Shown in pieces: positions 35,449 to 45,860 of a DNA stretch of 64,000 nucleotides. Position 1 is the first letter of the stretch. Each line of letters begins with the position of its first letter. Under the pieces are notes generated by a model. The model made no database searches and had not been told where the DNA came from. It was given only the letters and a program-made list of their open reading frames with translations. The stretch is from Pseudomonas oryzihabitans (GTDB lineage Bacteria; Pseudomonadota; Gammaproteobacteria; Pseudomonadales; Pseudomonadaceae). The translations under genes were made by a program, and so were the position numbers. The stretch lies in assembly GCF_001518815.1 (NCBI RefSeq), contig NZ_CP013987.1:3990501-4054500 (forward strand). The letters run 5' to 3'.

Positions 35449-36297
35449 ATGAAACTCTTGCGCTACGGCCCCCAGGGCCAGGAAAAACCCGGTCTGCTGG
35501 ATGCCCAGGGCCGGCTTCGCGACCTCTCCGGCCAGGTGGCCGATCTTGCCGGCGAGGTGCTCGGCGCCGATTCCCTGGCCCGCTTGCGCCAGCTGGACCC
35601 GAACACTCTGCCGCTGGTGGACGGCTCACCGCGGCTGGGCCCCTGCGTCGGTCGGGTCGGCAAGTTCATCTGCATCGGCCTCAACTACGCCGATCACGCC
35701 GCCGAATCCGGGCTGGACGTACCCAAGGAGCCGGTGGTGTTCAACAAGTGGACCAGCGCCATCTGCGGCCCCAACGACGCCGTGCAGATCCCCCGCGATT
35801 CGACCAAGACCGACTGGGAAGTGGAGCTGGGCGTGGTGATCGGCAAGGCCGGACGCTACATCGACGAGGCCAATGCCCTGGACCACGTGGCCGGCTATTG
35901 CGTGGTCAACGACGTCTCCGAGCGCGAGTGGCAGATCGAGCGCGGCGGTACCTGGGACAAGGGCAAGGGCTTCGACACCTTCGGTCCGCTCGGCCCCTGG
36001 CTGGTCACCGCCGACGAAGTGGCCGACCCGCAGAACCTCGACCTCTGGCTGGAGGTGGACGGCCACCGCTACCAGAACGGCAACACCCGCACCATGATCT
36101 TCACGGTGGCCCAGATCATCGCCTACCTCAGCCGCTGCATGAGCCTGCAGCCGGGTGACGTCATCTCCACCGGCACCCCGCCGGGCGTGGGCATGGGCGT
36201 CAAGCCGCAGTCGGTGTACCTCAAGCCCGGCCAGGAAATGCGCCTGGGCATCCAGGGCCTGGGCGAGCAGCACCAGCGCACCGTCGCCGCAGACTAA
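35449..36297 (+). CDS. FAH-family hydrolase, probable 2,4-diketo-3-deoxy-L-fuconate hydrolase
   Basis: Predicted 282-residue fumarylacetoacetate hydrolase-fold enzyme. GKFICIGLNYADHAAESG, EPVVFNKWTSAICGPND, the metal acids in DWEVELGVVIGKAGRYI and the TGTPPGVGMG loop are characteristic. In the non-phosphorylated L-fucose/L-rhamnose route it splits the 2,4-diketo acid into pyruvate and L-lactate. AGGAG lies 4 bases before the ATG. Close relatives also act in 4-hydroxyphenylacetate degradation, but the neighbours favour sugar acid metabolism. Confidence 0.85.
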   Translation: MKLLRYGPQGQEKPGLLDAQGRLRDLSGQVADLAGEVLGADSLARLRQLDPNTLPLVDGSPRLGPCVGRVGKFICIGLNYADHAAESGLDVPKEPVVFNKWTSAICGPNDAVQIPRDSTKTDWEVELGVVIGKAGRYIDEANALDHVAGYCVVNDVSEREWQIERGGTWDKGKGFDTFGPLGPWLVTADEVADPQNLDLWLEVDGHRYQNGNTRTMIFTVAQIIAYLSRCMSLQPGDVISTGTPPGVGMGVKPQSVYLKPGQEMRLGIQGLGEQHQRTVAAD

Positions 36298-36401
36298 GCC
36301 CCTCCTCTCCACCCTTTTTCCAGCAAACCCCCGTGCCCGCTTTCATCCAGCGGGCACGGGCCGGGTTCGCTCATCCCGCGAAAACCCTCGAGGACAGCGC
36401 C

Positions 36402-37690
36402 ATGCCAACAACAATTACCGGCCTGCAGATCGAAGACATCCGTTTCCCCACCAGCCAGGCGCTGGATGGCTCCGATGCCATGAACCCCGATCCGGACTAC
36501 TCCGCCGCCTACGTTATCCTGCAGACCGACCAGCCGGGTCTGGAAGGCCACGGCCTCACCTTCACCATCGGCCGCGGCAACGAGATCTGCTGCGCCGCCC
36601 TGCGCGCCCTGGAACCACGGGTGCGCGGCCTGACCCTGGAATGGATCCAGGAAGACCCAGGGCGTTTCTGGCGGCACATCACGGGTGATAGCCAGCTGCG
36701 CTGGATCGGCCCGGACAAGGGCGCCATCCACCTGGCCACCGGCGCGGTGGTCAACGCCGCCTGGGACCTCTGGGCGCGCGCCGTGGGCAAGCCGGTGTGG
36801 CGCCTGGTGGCGGACATGAGTCCCGAGGAGCTGGTGCGCTGCATCGACTTCCGCTATCTCACCGACTGCATCACCCCCGAGGAGGCCCTGGAGCTGCTGC
36901 GGCAGCGCGCCGAGGGCAAGGCCGAGCGCCTACAGCGCCTCGAAGCCGAGGGCTATCCCTGCTACACCACCTCGGCCGGCTGGCTCGGCTATCCCGACGA
37001 CAAGCTGCGCCGCCTCTGCCAGGAGGCCATCGACGCCGGCTTCTCCCACATCAAGCTCAAGGTCGGTCGCGACCTCGCCGACGACATCCGCCGGGTGCGC
37101 ATCGCCCGCGAGGTGATCGGCCCCGAGCGCCAGCTGATGATCGACGCCAACCAGGTATGGGAAGTCGGCGAGGCCATCGACTGGGTGCGCGAGCTGGCCT
37201 TCGCCAAGCCCTGGTTCATCGAGGAGCCCACCAGCCCCGATGACGTCGAAGGCCATCGCGCCATCCGCGAGGCGGTAGCGCCGGTCAAGGTGGCCACCGG
37301 CGAGATGTGCCAGAACCGCATCCTCTTCAAGCAGTTCATCATGCGCGGCGGCCTGGACGTGGTGCAGCTCGACGCCTGCCGCCTGGGCGGTCTCAACGAG
37401 GTGCTGGCGGTGCAGCTGATGGCCGCCAAGTACGACCTGCCGGTCTGCCCCCATGCCGGCGGCGTGGGCCTGTGCGAATACGTGCAGCACCTGGCGATGA
37501 TCGACTACCTCTGCGTCGCCGGCACCCACGAGGGCCGGGTGGTGGAATACGTCGACCACCTCCACGAACACTTCGAGGACCCTTGCCGGGTGCGCGGCGC
37601 GGCCTACCTAACACCCCAGGCGCCAGGTTTCTCCATCGCCATCAAGGCGGCCTCCCGCGCGCGTTATCGCCACGCCGGGGAGCAGCCGTC

Positions 37691-37694
<4 letters not shown>
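36402..37694 (+). CDS. L-fuconate dehydratase
   Basis: Predicted 430-residue enolase-superfamily enzyme that removes water from L-fuconate to give 2-keto-3-deoxy-L-fuconate. The FucD start ITGLQIEDIRFPTS is present, as are the KxK base pair in SHIKLKVGRD, metal ligands in LMIDANQVWE, WFIEEPTSPDD and KVATGEMCQN, and the His base in CPHAGGVGLCEY. ATG at 36402 follows GAGGA; an earlier in-frame ATG at 36333 would add an atypical extension. The stop overlaps the next start (ATGA). Confidence 0.93.
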
Positions 37695-39324
<1,630 letters not shown>

Positions 39325-39334
39325 AGACGTGGAG

Positions 39335-39882
39335 GTAGGTTGGCGCTGAGCGCAGCGAAGCCCAACAAGACACGGGCGCCCTCACCCCAACCCTCTCCCA
39401 GAGGGAGAGGGGGCGGTTCCGTGGATCGTGTTTAGGTTTGGCGCTAGCCGAGCGCAGCGATGCGTGGAAAACGCCCTGCGGTTTTCCACCCTACGCCAGA
39501 CTAAACGTAGGTTGGCGCTGAGTGCAACGAAGCCCAACAGGAGGGCACCCTCACCCCAGCCCTCTCCCAGAGGGAGAGGAGGCGGCTCCGTGGATAGCCT
39601 TTAGGTTTGGCGTTAGCCAAGAGCAGCAACGCGTGGAAAACGCCATGCAGTTTTCCACCCTACGCCAGACTAAACGTAGGTTGGCGTTGAGCGCAGCGAA
39701 GCCCAACAAAGGGTGAGCACCCTCACCCCAACCCTCTCCCAGAGGGAGAGAGGGGCGGTTCAGTGGATAGCGGTCAGGTTTGGTGCTAGCCAAGAGCAGC
39801 AACGCGTGGAAAACGCCCTGCGGTTTTCCATGCTACGTCAGACTAAACGTAGGTTGGCGCTGAGCGCAGCGAAGCCCAACAA
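39335..39882. repeat. Tandem array of composite palindromic units (about 170 bp each)
   Basis: Three complete units, 39335-39506 (172 bp), 39507-39675 (169 bp) and 39676-39848 (173 bp), and a partial fourth to about 39882. Every unit holds, in order, a type B palindrome (GTAGGTTGGCG then GCCCAAC), a type A palindrome (CCCTCTCCC / GGGAGAGGG family), a linker with TTTAGGTTTGG, and a type C hairpin (stem GTGGAAAAC / GTTTTCCAC) followed by CTACGCCAGACTAAAC or a close variant. Units differ by point changes and small indels. No ORF is kept across units and there is no CRISPR-like spacer diversity. Confidence 0.92.
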
Positions 39883-39909
39883 GGGGCAGGCATCGTGGCA
39901 CCCCGTAGG

Positions 39910-39935
39910 GTGGACAACGGCGCAGCCTTGTCCAC
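39910..39935. repeat. Isolated type C hairpin
   Basis: Perfect 8-bp stem GTGGACAA / TTGTCCAC around CGGCGCAGCC, identical to the copy at 33601-33626. It lies between the tandem array and the small acidic protein gene and could act as that gene's transcript end. Confidence 0.85.
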
Positions 39936-39954
39936 GCGCCAAACACCGAATCCG

Positions 39955-40092
39955 CTATCGCTTGGGACTCAAGGGGCTGTCGTCCTGGTCCTCGCGCTCT
40001 TCGGTGGTGGTGGTGTTCGCCGAATCCGGCACATCGCCGTATTCGTCGTAGTCGTGAGGGGTCTGCTTGTCGTCCGCGGGTTCGGGATTCAT
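39955..40092 (-). CDS. Small acidic, probably disordered protein
   Basis: A 45-codon gene on the minus strand, ATG 40092 to TAG 39957-39955. GGAG lies 6 bases upstream of the ATG on the coding strand, a good ribosome site. The product is very rich in Asp, Glu, Thr and Pro (start MNPEPADDKQ, a run of four Thr, end SPLSPKR), with no hydrophobic core, so it should be disordered. Function unknown. It lies 61 bases downstream of the TetR gene on the same strand. Confidence 0.6.
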   Translation of the reverse strand: MNPEPADDKQTPHDYDEYGDVPDSANTTTTEEREDQDDSPLSPKR

Positions 40093-40152
40093 GAGGTACT
40101 CCAATAAAAGAAGTGCCTTCGGTGGAGTCTCCCGGCCCCTGCGGCGTTCCCG

Positions 40153-40716
40153 CTAGACCAGCGCCACCAGACGTTCGGCGACCCGGTCGAAGGGTTCGAT
40201 GCTGCGCTGCGCGCGACACAGCGGAATCACCCCCTGCACCGCCGCCACCAGCAGAGTGGCCAGCCCCGTCGCTGCCTCGGTCGAATGCCCATGCTCGACC
40301 AACGCCACCTGCAAGCGCGCCTCCCAACGGCGATAGATGCCCGCCGCCGCGTCCAGCTCGCGCTGGGCGATCTCGTCCACCGGCTCTTCCACCGCCACCG
40401 CCATCACCGGGCAGCCGACGCGAAAGTCCGAGTCCAGCAGGATGTCGCGCCACAGCTGCAAAAAGCCCTGAATCCCCGCCAGCGCTCCGGCCTGCAGCTG
40501 CCGCTCCAGATCGCGACTGACCTGGGCGCCGGCCAGCTCCACCGCTTCCACCACCAGCTGATGCTTGCCGCCGGGAAAGTGATGATAGGTGGACCCCAGC
40601 GGCGCCTCGGCGCGTTTGATGGTCTCGCGGATGCTGGTGGCGTTGAGGCCGTGCTGCGCCAGCATGGCCGACGCGGCCACCACTACCCGTTCCCGCACCG
40701 TCGACTGCTCGGTCAT
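40153..40716 (-). CDS. TetR family regulator
   Basis: Predicted 187-residue repressor. N-terminal HTH TSIRETIKRAEAPLGSTYHHF and a helical ligand domain with GCPVMAVAVEE, typical of the LmrA/YxaF-like branch. It is divergent from an alpha/beta hydrolase gene across 73 bases that hold two inverted copies of one 19-base site, so it most likely represses both genes until an inducer binds. Confidence 0.92.
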   Translation of the reverse strand: MTEQSTVRERVVVAASAMLAQHGLNATSIRETIKRAEAPLGSTYHHFPGGKHQLVVEAVELAGAQVSRDLERQLQAGALAGIQGFLQLWRDILLDSDFRVGCPVMAVAVEEPVDEIAQRELDAAAGIYRRWEARLQVALVEHGHSTEAATGLATLLVAAVQGVIPLCRAQRSIEPFDRVAERLVALV

Positions 40717-40728
40717 TCATTCTCCTTG

Positions 40729-40779
40729 CTATGACAGTCGTCATAATCTACCGTCCAGGCATTATAACAACTGTCATAG
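40729..40779. promoter_or_regulatory. Paired TetR operator sites
   Basis: CTATGACAGTCGTCATAAT at 40729-40747 and its inverted near-copy ATTATAACAACTGTCATAG at 40761-40779 (2 mismatches). The left copy itself contains ATGAC N4 GTCAT. The pair spans the divergent promoters of the TetR and hydrolase genes. Confidence 0.8.
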
Positions 40780-40789
40780 GGACCACCCC

Positions 40790-41662
40790 ATGCCCAGCGA
40801 CGCCCTCGTCGAGGACTTGATCACCGCGGACGGTTATCGCCTCAGCACCAGTCGCTTTCCCGCCGAGGGCACGTTGCAGGGACGGCTGATCGTCGCCGGT
40901 GCCACCGCCGTGCCCCAGGGCTTCTACCGGCGCTTCGCCCAACACGCCGCGGCCCGCGGTTTCGAGACCCTGACCCTGGACTATCGCGGCGTCGGCCGCT
41001 CGGCACCGGCCTCGCTCAAGGGCTTTCGCATGGACCTGCTGGACTGGGCGCGCCAGGACCTCGCCGCCGCCGTGGACGCCATGGCCCAAGGCGACGTCCC
41101 GCTCTACCTGGTCGGCCACTCCTATGGCGGCCATGCCTTCGGCCTCTTGCCCAATCACGCCAAGGTCGCCGGCTTCTATGTCTTCGGCACCAGCGCCGGC
41201 TGGCACGGCTACATGCCGCCGCTCGAACGCCTCAAGGTGCTGGCCATGTGGAAGCTGGTGCTGCCGGTGCTGACCTGGTGGAAAGGCTACTGCCCCTGGA
41301 GCGCTCTGGGCCTGGGCGAAGACCTGCCGCGCGACGTCTATCGCCAGTGGCGGCACTGGTGCAGCTATCCCCACTATTTCTTCGACGACCCCGCCATGCG
41401 GGGCATCGAAGCCGGCTATGCCGAGGTGCGCACGCCTATCGTCGCGGTCAATGCGCTGGACGACCTCTGGGCCACGCCACGCTCGCGCGATGCCTTCATG
41501 CAGGCCTATCGCAACGTCGACCTGCAGCGCGAAGACCTCGACCCCCGCCAGCACGGCGGCGCCATTGGCCACATGGGTTACTTCCGCGCCAGCGCCCAGC
41601 CCCTGTGGGACCGCGCCCTGGACTGGTTCGCCGCCCTGCCCCGCTCACCGGGGCTGAGCTGA
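40790..41662 (+). CDS. Alpha/beta hydrolase
   Basis: Predicted 290-residue serine hydrolase. The nucleophile elbow is GHSYGGH at about residue 112, preceded by DYRGVGRSAP; a catalytic Asp is likely in NALDDLWA and the His in GHMGYFR near the end. The sequence resembles YheT/DUF2920-like esterase or acyltransferase relatives with a Trp-rich cap (MWKLVLPVLTWWKGYCPW). Control by the adjacent TetR protein and its double operator suggests a role in using or detoxifying a lipophilic ester. The true start ATG at 40790 lies right after the operator. Confidence 0.87.
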   Translation: MPSDALVEDLITADGYRLSTSRFPAEGTLQGRLIVAGATAVPQGFYRRFAQHAAARGFETLTLDYRGVGRSAPASLKGFRMDLLDWARQDLAAAVDAMAQGDVPLYLVGHSYGGHAFGLLPNHAKVAGFYVFGTSAGWHGYMPPLERLKVLAMWKLVLPVLTWWKGYCPWSALGLGEDLPRDVYRQWRHWCSYPHYFFDDPAMRGIEAGYAEVRTPIVAVNALDDLWATPRSRDAFMQAYRNVDLQREDLDPRQHGGAIGHMGYFRASAQPLWDRALDWFAALPRSPGLS

Positions 41663-41786
41663 GTCCCAAACAGGCCGCCCCAGCGGCGCGCCTGTCGCTT
41701 TTTCAAAAGCTACCCGTCGTTTCCGGACAGCCACTCCGCTGCCCCAGGTCCCATTGTGGCGGCACGAATAACAAGGAGTGACACCC

Positions 41787-42905
41787 GTGCTGATCGGCGT
41801 CCCGTTGGAATCCGGTGCAGGGGAAACGCGCGTGGCCGCGACCCCCGAAACCCTCAAGAAACTGATCGGCCAGGGCCACCAGGTGGTGGTGCAACAGGGT
41901 GCTGGCGAGCGCGCCAGCGTGCCCGACGCGGCCTATGCCGCCATCGGCGCCCAACTCGGCGATGCCGCCGCGGCGCTGGGCGCCGACCTGGTGCTCAAGG
42001 TCGCAGCGCCCGATGCGGCAGAGCTGGCGCTGATGAAACCTGGCGCCGTGCTGATCGGCATGCTCAACCCCTTCGCCCAGGAGACCCTGGACCAGCTCAA
42101 CGCCCGCGGCCTCACTGCCTTCGCCCTGGAAGCAGCGCCGCGCACCTCCCGCGCCCAGAGCCTGGACGTGCTCTCCTCCCAGGCCAACATCGCCGGCTAC
42201 AAGGCGGTGATGCTGGCGGCCGACCACTATCCGCGCTTCATGCCCATGCTGATGACCGCTGCCGGCACGGTGAAGGCCGCGCGGGTGCTGATCCTCGGCG
42301 CCGGGGTGGCGGGGCTGCAGGCCATCGCCACCGCCAAACGCCTCGGCGCGGTGATCGAGGCCTCGGACGTGCGTCCAGCGGTGAAGGAGCAGATCGAATC
42401 CCTCGGTGCCAAGTTCGTCGACGTGCCCTTCGAGACCGAGGAAGAACGCCAGTGCGCCGAAGGCGTCGGCGGCTATGCCCGGCCCATGCCGGCTACCTGG
42501 ATGGAGCGCCAGGCCAAGGCCGTGCACGAACGCGCCAAGCAGGCCGACATCGTCATCACCACCGCACTGATCCCCGGTCGTCGTGCGCCCACCCTGCTGC
42601 ACGAAGCCACCGTGGCCGAGATGAAGCCCGGCTCCGTGGTCATCGATCTGGCCGCCAGCCAGGGCGGCAACTGCCCGCTGACCGAGCTGGACCGGGTGGT
42701 GGTCAAGCACGGCGTCACCCTGGTGGGCTACGGCAACCTGGCCGCCCGGGTGCCGGCGGACGCCTCGGCGCTCTATGCCCGCAACCTGCTGGACTTCCTC
42801 AAGCTGGTGCTCAAGGACGGGGCCTTCCACCTCGACCTGGAGGACGACATCGTCGCCGCCTGCCTGATGTGCCACGGCGGCGAATTGCGCCGCAAGAACG
42901 CCTGA
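41787..42905 (+). CDS. pntAA: NAD(P) transhydrogenase subunit alpha, part 1 (NAD-binding)
   Basis: Predicted 372-residue cytosolic NAD(H)-binding dI component of the proton-translocating transhydrogenase. Family start LIGVPLESGAGETRVAATPETLKK, seen as LIGVPLESGAGETRVA; RSQSLDVLSSQANIAGYKAV-like segment; Rossmann motif GAGVAGLQAIATAKRLGA. Two GTG starts are possible. The one at 41778 overlaps the AGGAG itself, so GTG at 41787, 8 bases after AGGAG and giving MLIGVPLE, is preferred. The three-gene split form (AA, AB, B) is normal for Pseudomonas. The enzyme makes NADPH from NADH using the proton gradient. Confidence 0.95.
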   Translation: MLIGVPLESGAGETRVAATPETLKKLIGQGHQVVVQQGAGERASVPDAAYAAIGAQLGDAAAALGADLVLKVAAPDAAELALMKPGAVLIGMLNPFAQETLDQLNARGLTAFALEAAPRTSRAQSLDVLSSQANIAGYKAVMLAADHYPRFMPMLMTAAGTVKAARVLILGAGVAGLQAIATAKRLGAVIEASDVRPAVKEQIESLGAKFVDVPFETEEERQCAEGVGGYARPMPATWMERQAKAVHERAKQADIVITTALIPGRRAPTLLHEATVAEMKPGSVVIDLAASQGGNCPLTELDRVVVKHGVTLVGYGNLAARVPADASALYARNLLDFLKLVLKDGAFHLDLEDDIVAACLMCHGGELRRKNA

Positions 42906-42944
42906 GCCCCAGCCCGGCCCCTCTGCCTTTAAAGGACTGCCCCC

Positions 42945-43259
42945 ATGGATCTGATTTCCGACGGCATCTACAACCTGATCATCTTCGTGCTGGCCATCTA
43001 TGTCGGCTACCACGTGGTCTGGAACGTCACCCCCGCGCTGCACACCCCGCTGATGGCCGTGACCAACGCCATCTCCGCCATCGTGATCGTCGGCGCCATG
43101 CTCGCCGCCGCCCTCACCGTCACCCCGCTGGGCAAGACCATGGGCACCCTGGCCGTGGCCCTGGCGGCGGTCAACGTCTTCGGCGGCTTCCTGGTCACCC
43201 GCCGCATGCTGGAAATGTTCAAGAAGAAGGCCCCCAAGGCCCAGGCGGAGAAGCCCTGA
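42945..43259 (+). CDS. pntAB: NAD(P) transhydrogenase subunit alpha, part 2 (membrane)
   Basis: Predicted 104-residue membrane component with three helices (LIIFVLAIYVGYHVVW, AISAIVIVGAMLAAALTV, LAVALAAVNVFGGFLVTRRM) and a Lys-rich cytosolic tail. It corresponds to the membrane part of PntA in organisms where the alpha subunit is not split. It lies 39 bases after pntAA and one base before pntB. Confidence 0.96.
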   Translation: MDLISDGIYNLIIFVLAIYVGYHVVWNVTPALHTPLMAVTNAISAIVIVGAMLAAALTVTPLGKTMGTLAVALAAVNVFGGFLVTRRMLEMFKKKAPKAQAEKP

Positions 43260-43260
43260 C

Positions 43261-44697
43261 ATGAGCATGAACCTCATCACCCTGCTCTACCTCGTCGCCT
43301 CGGTGTGCTTCATCCAGGCGCTCAAGGGCCTTTCCCACCCCACCACCTCACGCCGCGGCAACGCCTTCGGCATGGCCGGCATGACCCTCGCCGTGCTCAC
43401 CACCCTGGCGCTGATCCACAAGCTCGGCAGCGAGCTGGCGGTGCAGGGCATCGGCTACGTCATCGTCGGCCTGCTGGTGGGCGGCAGTGCCGGCGCGATC
43501 ATGGCCAAGCGCGTGGAAATGACCAAGATGCCCGAGCTGGTGGCCTTCATGCACAGCATGATCGGCCTGGCCGCGGTGTTCATCGCCATCGCCGCGGTGG
43601 TCGAGCCCCAGTCCCTGGGCATCGTCGCCACCTTTGGCCAGCCGATCCCCAGCGGCAACCGCTTGGAGCTGTTCCTCGGCGCGGCCATCGGCGCCATCAC
43701 CTTCTCCGGTTCGGTGATCGCCTTCGGCAAGCTCTCGGGCAAATACAAGTTCCGCCTGTTCCAGGGCGCCCCGGTGCAGTTCGCCGGCCAGCACATCCTC
43801 AACCTGGTCATCGGCGTGGCCATCCTCGCCCTGGGCCTGATGTTCACCTTCAGTGGCAACCTCGGCGCCTTCGCCGTGCTGGTGGCCCTGGCCTTCGTCA
43901 TCGGCGTGCTGATCATCATCCCCATCGGCGGCGCCGACATGCCGGTGGTGGTCTCCATGCTCAACAGCTACTCCGGCTGGGCCGCCGCCGGTATCGGCTT
44001 CTCGCTCAACAACTCCATGCTGATCATCGCCGGTTCGCTGGTGGGATCGAGCGGCGCCATCCTCTCCTACATCATGTGCAAGGCGATGAACCGCTCCTTC
44101 TTCAACGTCATCCTCGGCGGCTTCGGCGGGGCGACGGAAGCCGCGGCCAGTGGCGGTAGCCAGGAGCAGCGCCCGGTCAAATCTGGCTCGGCGGACGACG
44201 CCGCCTTCCTGCTGGGCAACGCCGACAGCGTCATCATCGTCCCTGGCTACGGCCTGGCCGTGGCCCGCGCCCAGCACGCGCTCAAGGAGCTGACCGAGAA
44301 GCTGGTGCACAACGGGGTGACGGTGAAATACGCCATCCACCCGGTGGCCGGACGCATGCCCGGCCATATGAACGTGCTCTTGGCCGAAGCCGAGGTGCCC
44401 TACGACCAGGTATTCGAGATGGACGACATCAACTCCGAATTCGGCCAGGCCGACGTGGTGCTGGTGCTCGGCGCCAACGACGTGGTCAACCCGGCCGCCA
44501 AGAACGACCCCACCTCGCCCATCGCCGGCATGCCCATCCTCGAAGCTTTCAAGGCCAAGACGATCATCGTCAACAAGAGATCCATGGCCAGCGGCTACGC
44601 GGGTCTGGATAACGAGCTCTTCTACCTGGACAAGACCCTGATGGTCTTTGGCGATGCCAAGAAGGTCATCGAGGAGATGGTCAAGGCGGTGGATTAA
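43261..44697 (+). CDS. pntB: NAD(P) transhydrogenase subunit beta
   Basis: Predicted 478-residue subunit: about nine membrane helices forming the proton channel (including MAKRVEMTKMPELVAFMHSMIGLAA, with the channel His in AFMHSMIG) and a C-terminal NADP(H)-binding dIII domain (VIIVPGYGLAVARAQHAL, HPVAGRMPGHMNVLLAEA, GANDVVNPAAKND, KRSMASGYAG). Last gene of the pnt operon; a GC-rich hairpin follows 8 bases after the stop. Confidence 0.97.
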   Translation: MSMNLITLLYLVASVCFIQALKGLSHPTTSRRGNAFGMAGMTLAVLTTLALIHKLGSELAVQGIGYVIVGLLVGGSAGAIMAKRVEMTKMPELVAFMHSMIGLAAVFIAIAAVVEPQSLGIVATFGQPIPSGNRLELFLGAAIGAITFSGSVIAFGKLSGKYKFRLFQGAPVQFAGQHILNLVIGVAILALGLMFTFSGNLGAFAVLVALAFVIGVLIIIPIGGADMPVVVSMLNSYSGWAAAGIGFSLNNSMLIIAGSLVGSSGAILSYIMCKAMNRSFFNVILGGFGGATEAAASGGSQEQRPVKSGSADDAAFLLGNADSVIIVPGYGLAVARAQHALKELTEKLVHNGVTVKYAIHPVAGRMPGHMNVLLAEAEVPYDQVFEMDDINSEFGQADVVLVLGANDVVNPAAKNDPTSPIAGMPILEAFKAKTIIVNKRSMASGYAGLDNELFYLDKTLMVFGDAKKVIEEMVKAVD

Positions 44698-44704
44698 GCC
44701 CTGT

Positions 44705-44732
44705 CCCCACGACCGTTTGGGCGGTCGTGGGG
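44705..44732 (+). terminator. Hairpin after pntB
   Basis: Perfect 11-bp stem CCCCACGACCG / CGGTCGTGGGG with a 6-base loop, starting 8 bases after the stop. No U-run follows, so it may be a 3-prime stabiliser or a Rho-assisted terminator. Confidence 0.6.
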
Positions 44733-44978
44733 GTAGTTCGTCGGCGATGAAATCCGCAGCGCCTACCCCTTCCAAACACTTTCACCCCAAGCGAAGCCTT
44801 GCCAACCCTCGGTTTCGGCTGCACTCGCTGCAAAAATCGTCAGACTTCACAGCAAAAGTCTTAACGATTCCGGCCTTTTGCCAGCCTTGACGCCTCCTAC
44901 CCTGCCTCCTACTGTGAAATCCATCACAAGGAAGCAGCCGTCACGATCTCTCGTCTCGGCCCCGGCCAGGACGCCGTT

Positions 44979-45719
44979 ATGCCGCCCAAAGACCGTCATG
45001 GCAAGACCGCGCAAGACTATCGCGCCGCGCTCATCGCCGAACTCGACGCCGTTCCCAACTACCGTCGCCGCCGCAAGGCGCAGCGCTCTCCTCTGCTATT
45101 CGTCTGGCTACTGGTGCCTGTCGCTCTGCTCTGGCTGAACTGGCCTTGGGTAGAGCGTTGGCTGCATCCTGCGCCTGTGGCTGAACCGCCTTTTGAAGTT
45201 GCGGAGAGCAAAACGCCTGCATCTCCCCTCCCTCCTTCTTTACCTGCACCTCACCAAGCCATAGCCGCGCCTCAACCTCTAGATGCCTGCCTCAAGCAGG
45301 GCAACGTGGTGGATGAAGAGGTATTGCGTTGCCGCTATGGCGCCGTGCCTCGTGCGCAAGAGCCGGCTTCGGCTCCGCAGGGAATGGTGTCAGCAGCCTA
45401 TCTCGCCCAGTACAAGGCGGGGCAAGAGCTAGCTCCCGTGTATACCTCTTCCTCACCTTCTTTCAGCGAAAGCCATTGGGTTCGCAAGTGGGATGGCAGC
45501 GGTTCGTATTTGGCTACTTGGGAGGTACAAGACAGTCGGATTGATTACGGCAGTGTTTGCGGGAATCACCGTAAGGGATCAATTGAGTATCGGGAGTGTA
45601 GGAAAGGGGCAAAACAGTGGTTCAAGGGGCAATGCGCAGCATTGGGTAAGGCCAAGGGGCAAGAGCTGACTCGCGAGAGGTATTGCTCAGCGGCTGAAGA
45701 GTTTGGACCGATGGGATAA
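44979..45719 (+). CDS. Hypothetical single-pass membrane protein with Cys-containing periplasmic domain
   Basis: Predicted 246-residue protein. A cytosolic N-terminus (to about residue 35, Arg-rich) is followed by one membrane helix (LLFVWLLVPVALLWLNW), a proline-rich linker and a periplasmic domain with six Cys (CLKQG, CRYG, VCGNH, ECRKG, QCAALG, YCSAAEE), likely paired as disulfides. I know no family. Base composition is lower in GC than its upstream neighbours, and it borders the AT-richer accessory stretch. Confidence 0.6.
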   Translation: MPPKDRHGKTAQDYRAALIAELDAVPNYRRRRKAQRSPLLFVWLLVPVALLWLNWPWVERWLHPAPVAEPPFEVAESKTPASPLPPSLPAPHQAIAAPQPLDACLKQGNVVDEEVLRCRYGAVPRAQEPASAPQGMVSAAYLAQYKAGQELAPVYTSSSPSFSESHWVRKWDGSGSYLATWEVQDSRIDYGSVCGNHRKGSIEYRECRKGAKQWFKGQCAALGKAKGQELTRERYCSAAEEFGPMG

Positions 45720-45860
45720 TCCATTTTTAGCAAGACACTATCGATCCGCCAATTCTAGTCCGCACAGATCCATTCCTCCTGCCCAACGCTTTGGCAGAGA
45801 GCGTCTATACTGAAAATTATCTTATATATTTTTTACGATTTCCTAATAAAAAGAGGGCAT

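Noticed and set aside
39335-39882. CRISPR array
   Set aside because: The period is about 170 bp and the whole unit is repeated, with no short repeats separated by unique spacers and no cas genes.
41778-41786. GTG at 41778 as pntAA start
   Set aside because: It overlaps the AGGAG ribosome site itself; GTG 41787 has proper spacing and gives the family start LIGVPLE.
43348-44775. 475-codon minus-strand frame over pntB
   Set aside because: His/Gly/Asp-rich shadow of a well-conserved membrane protein gene.
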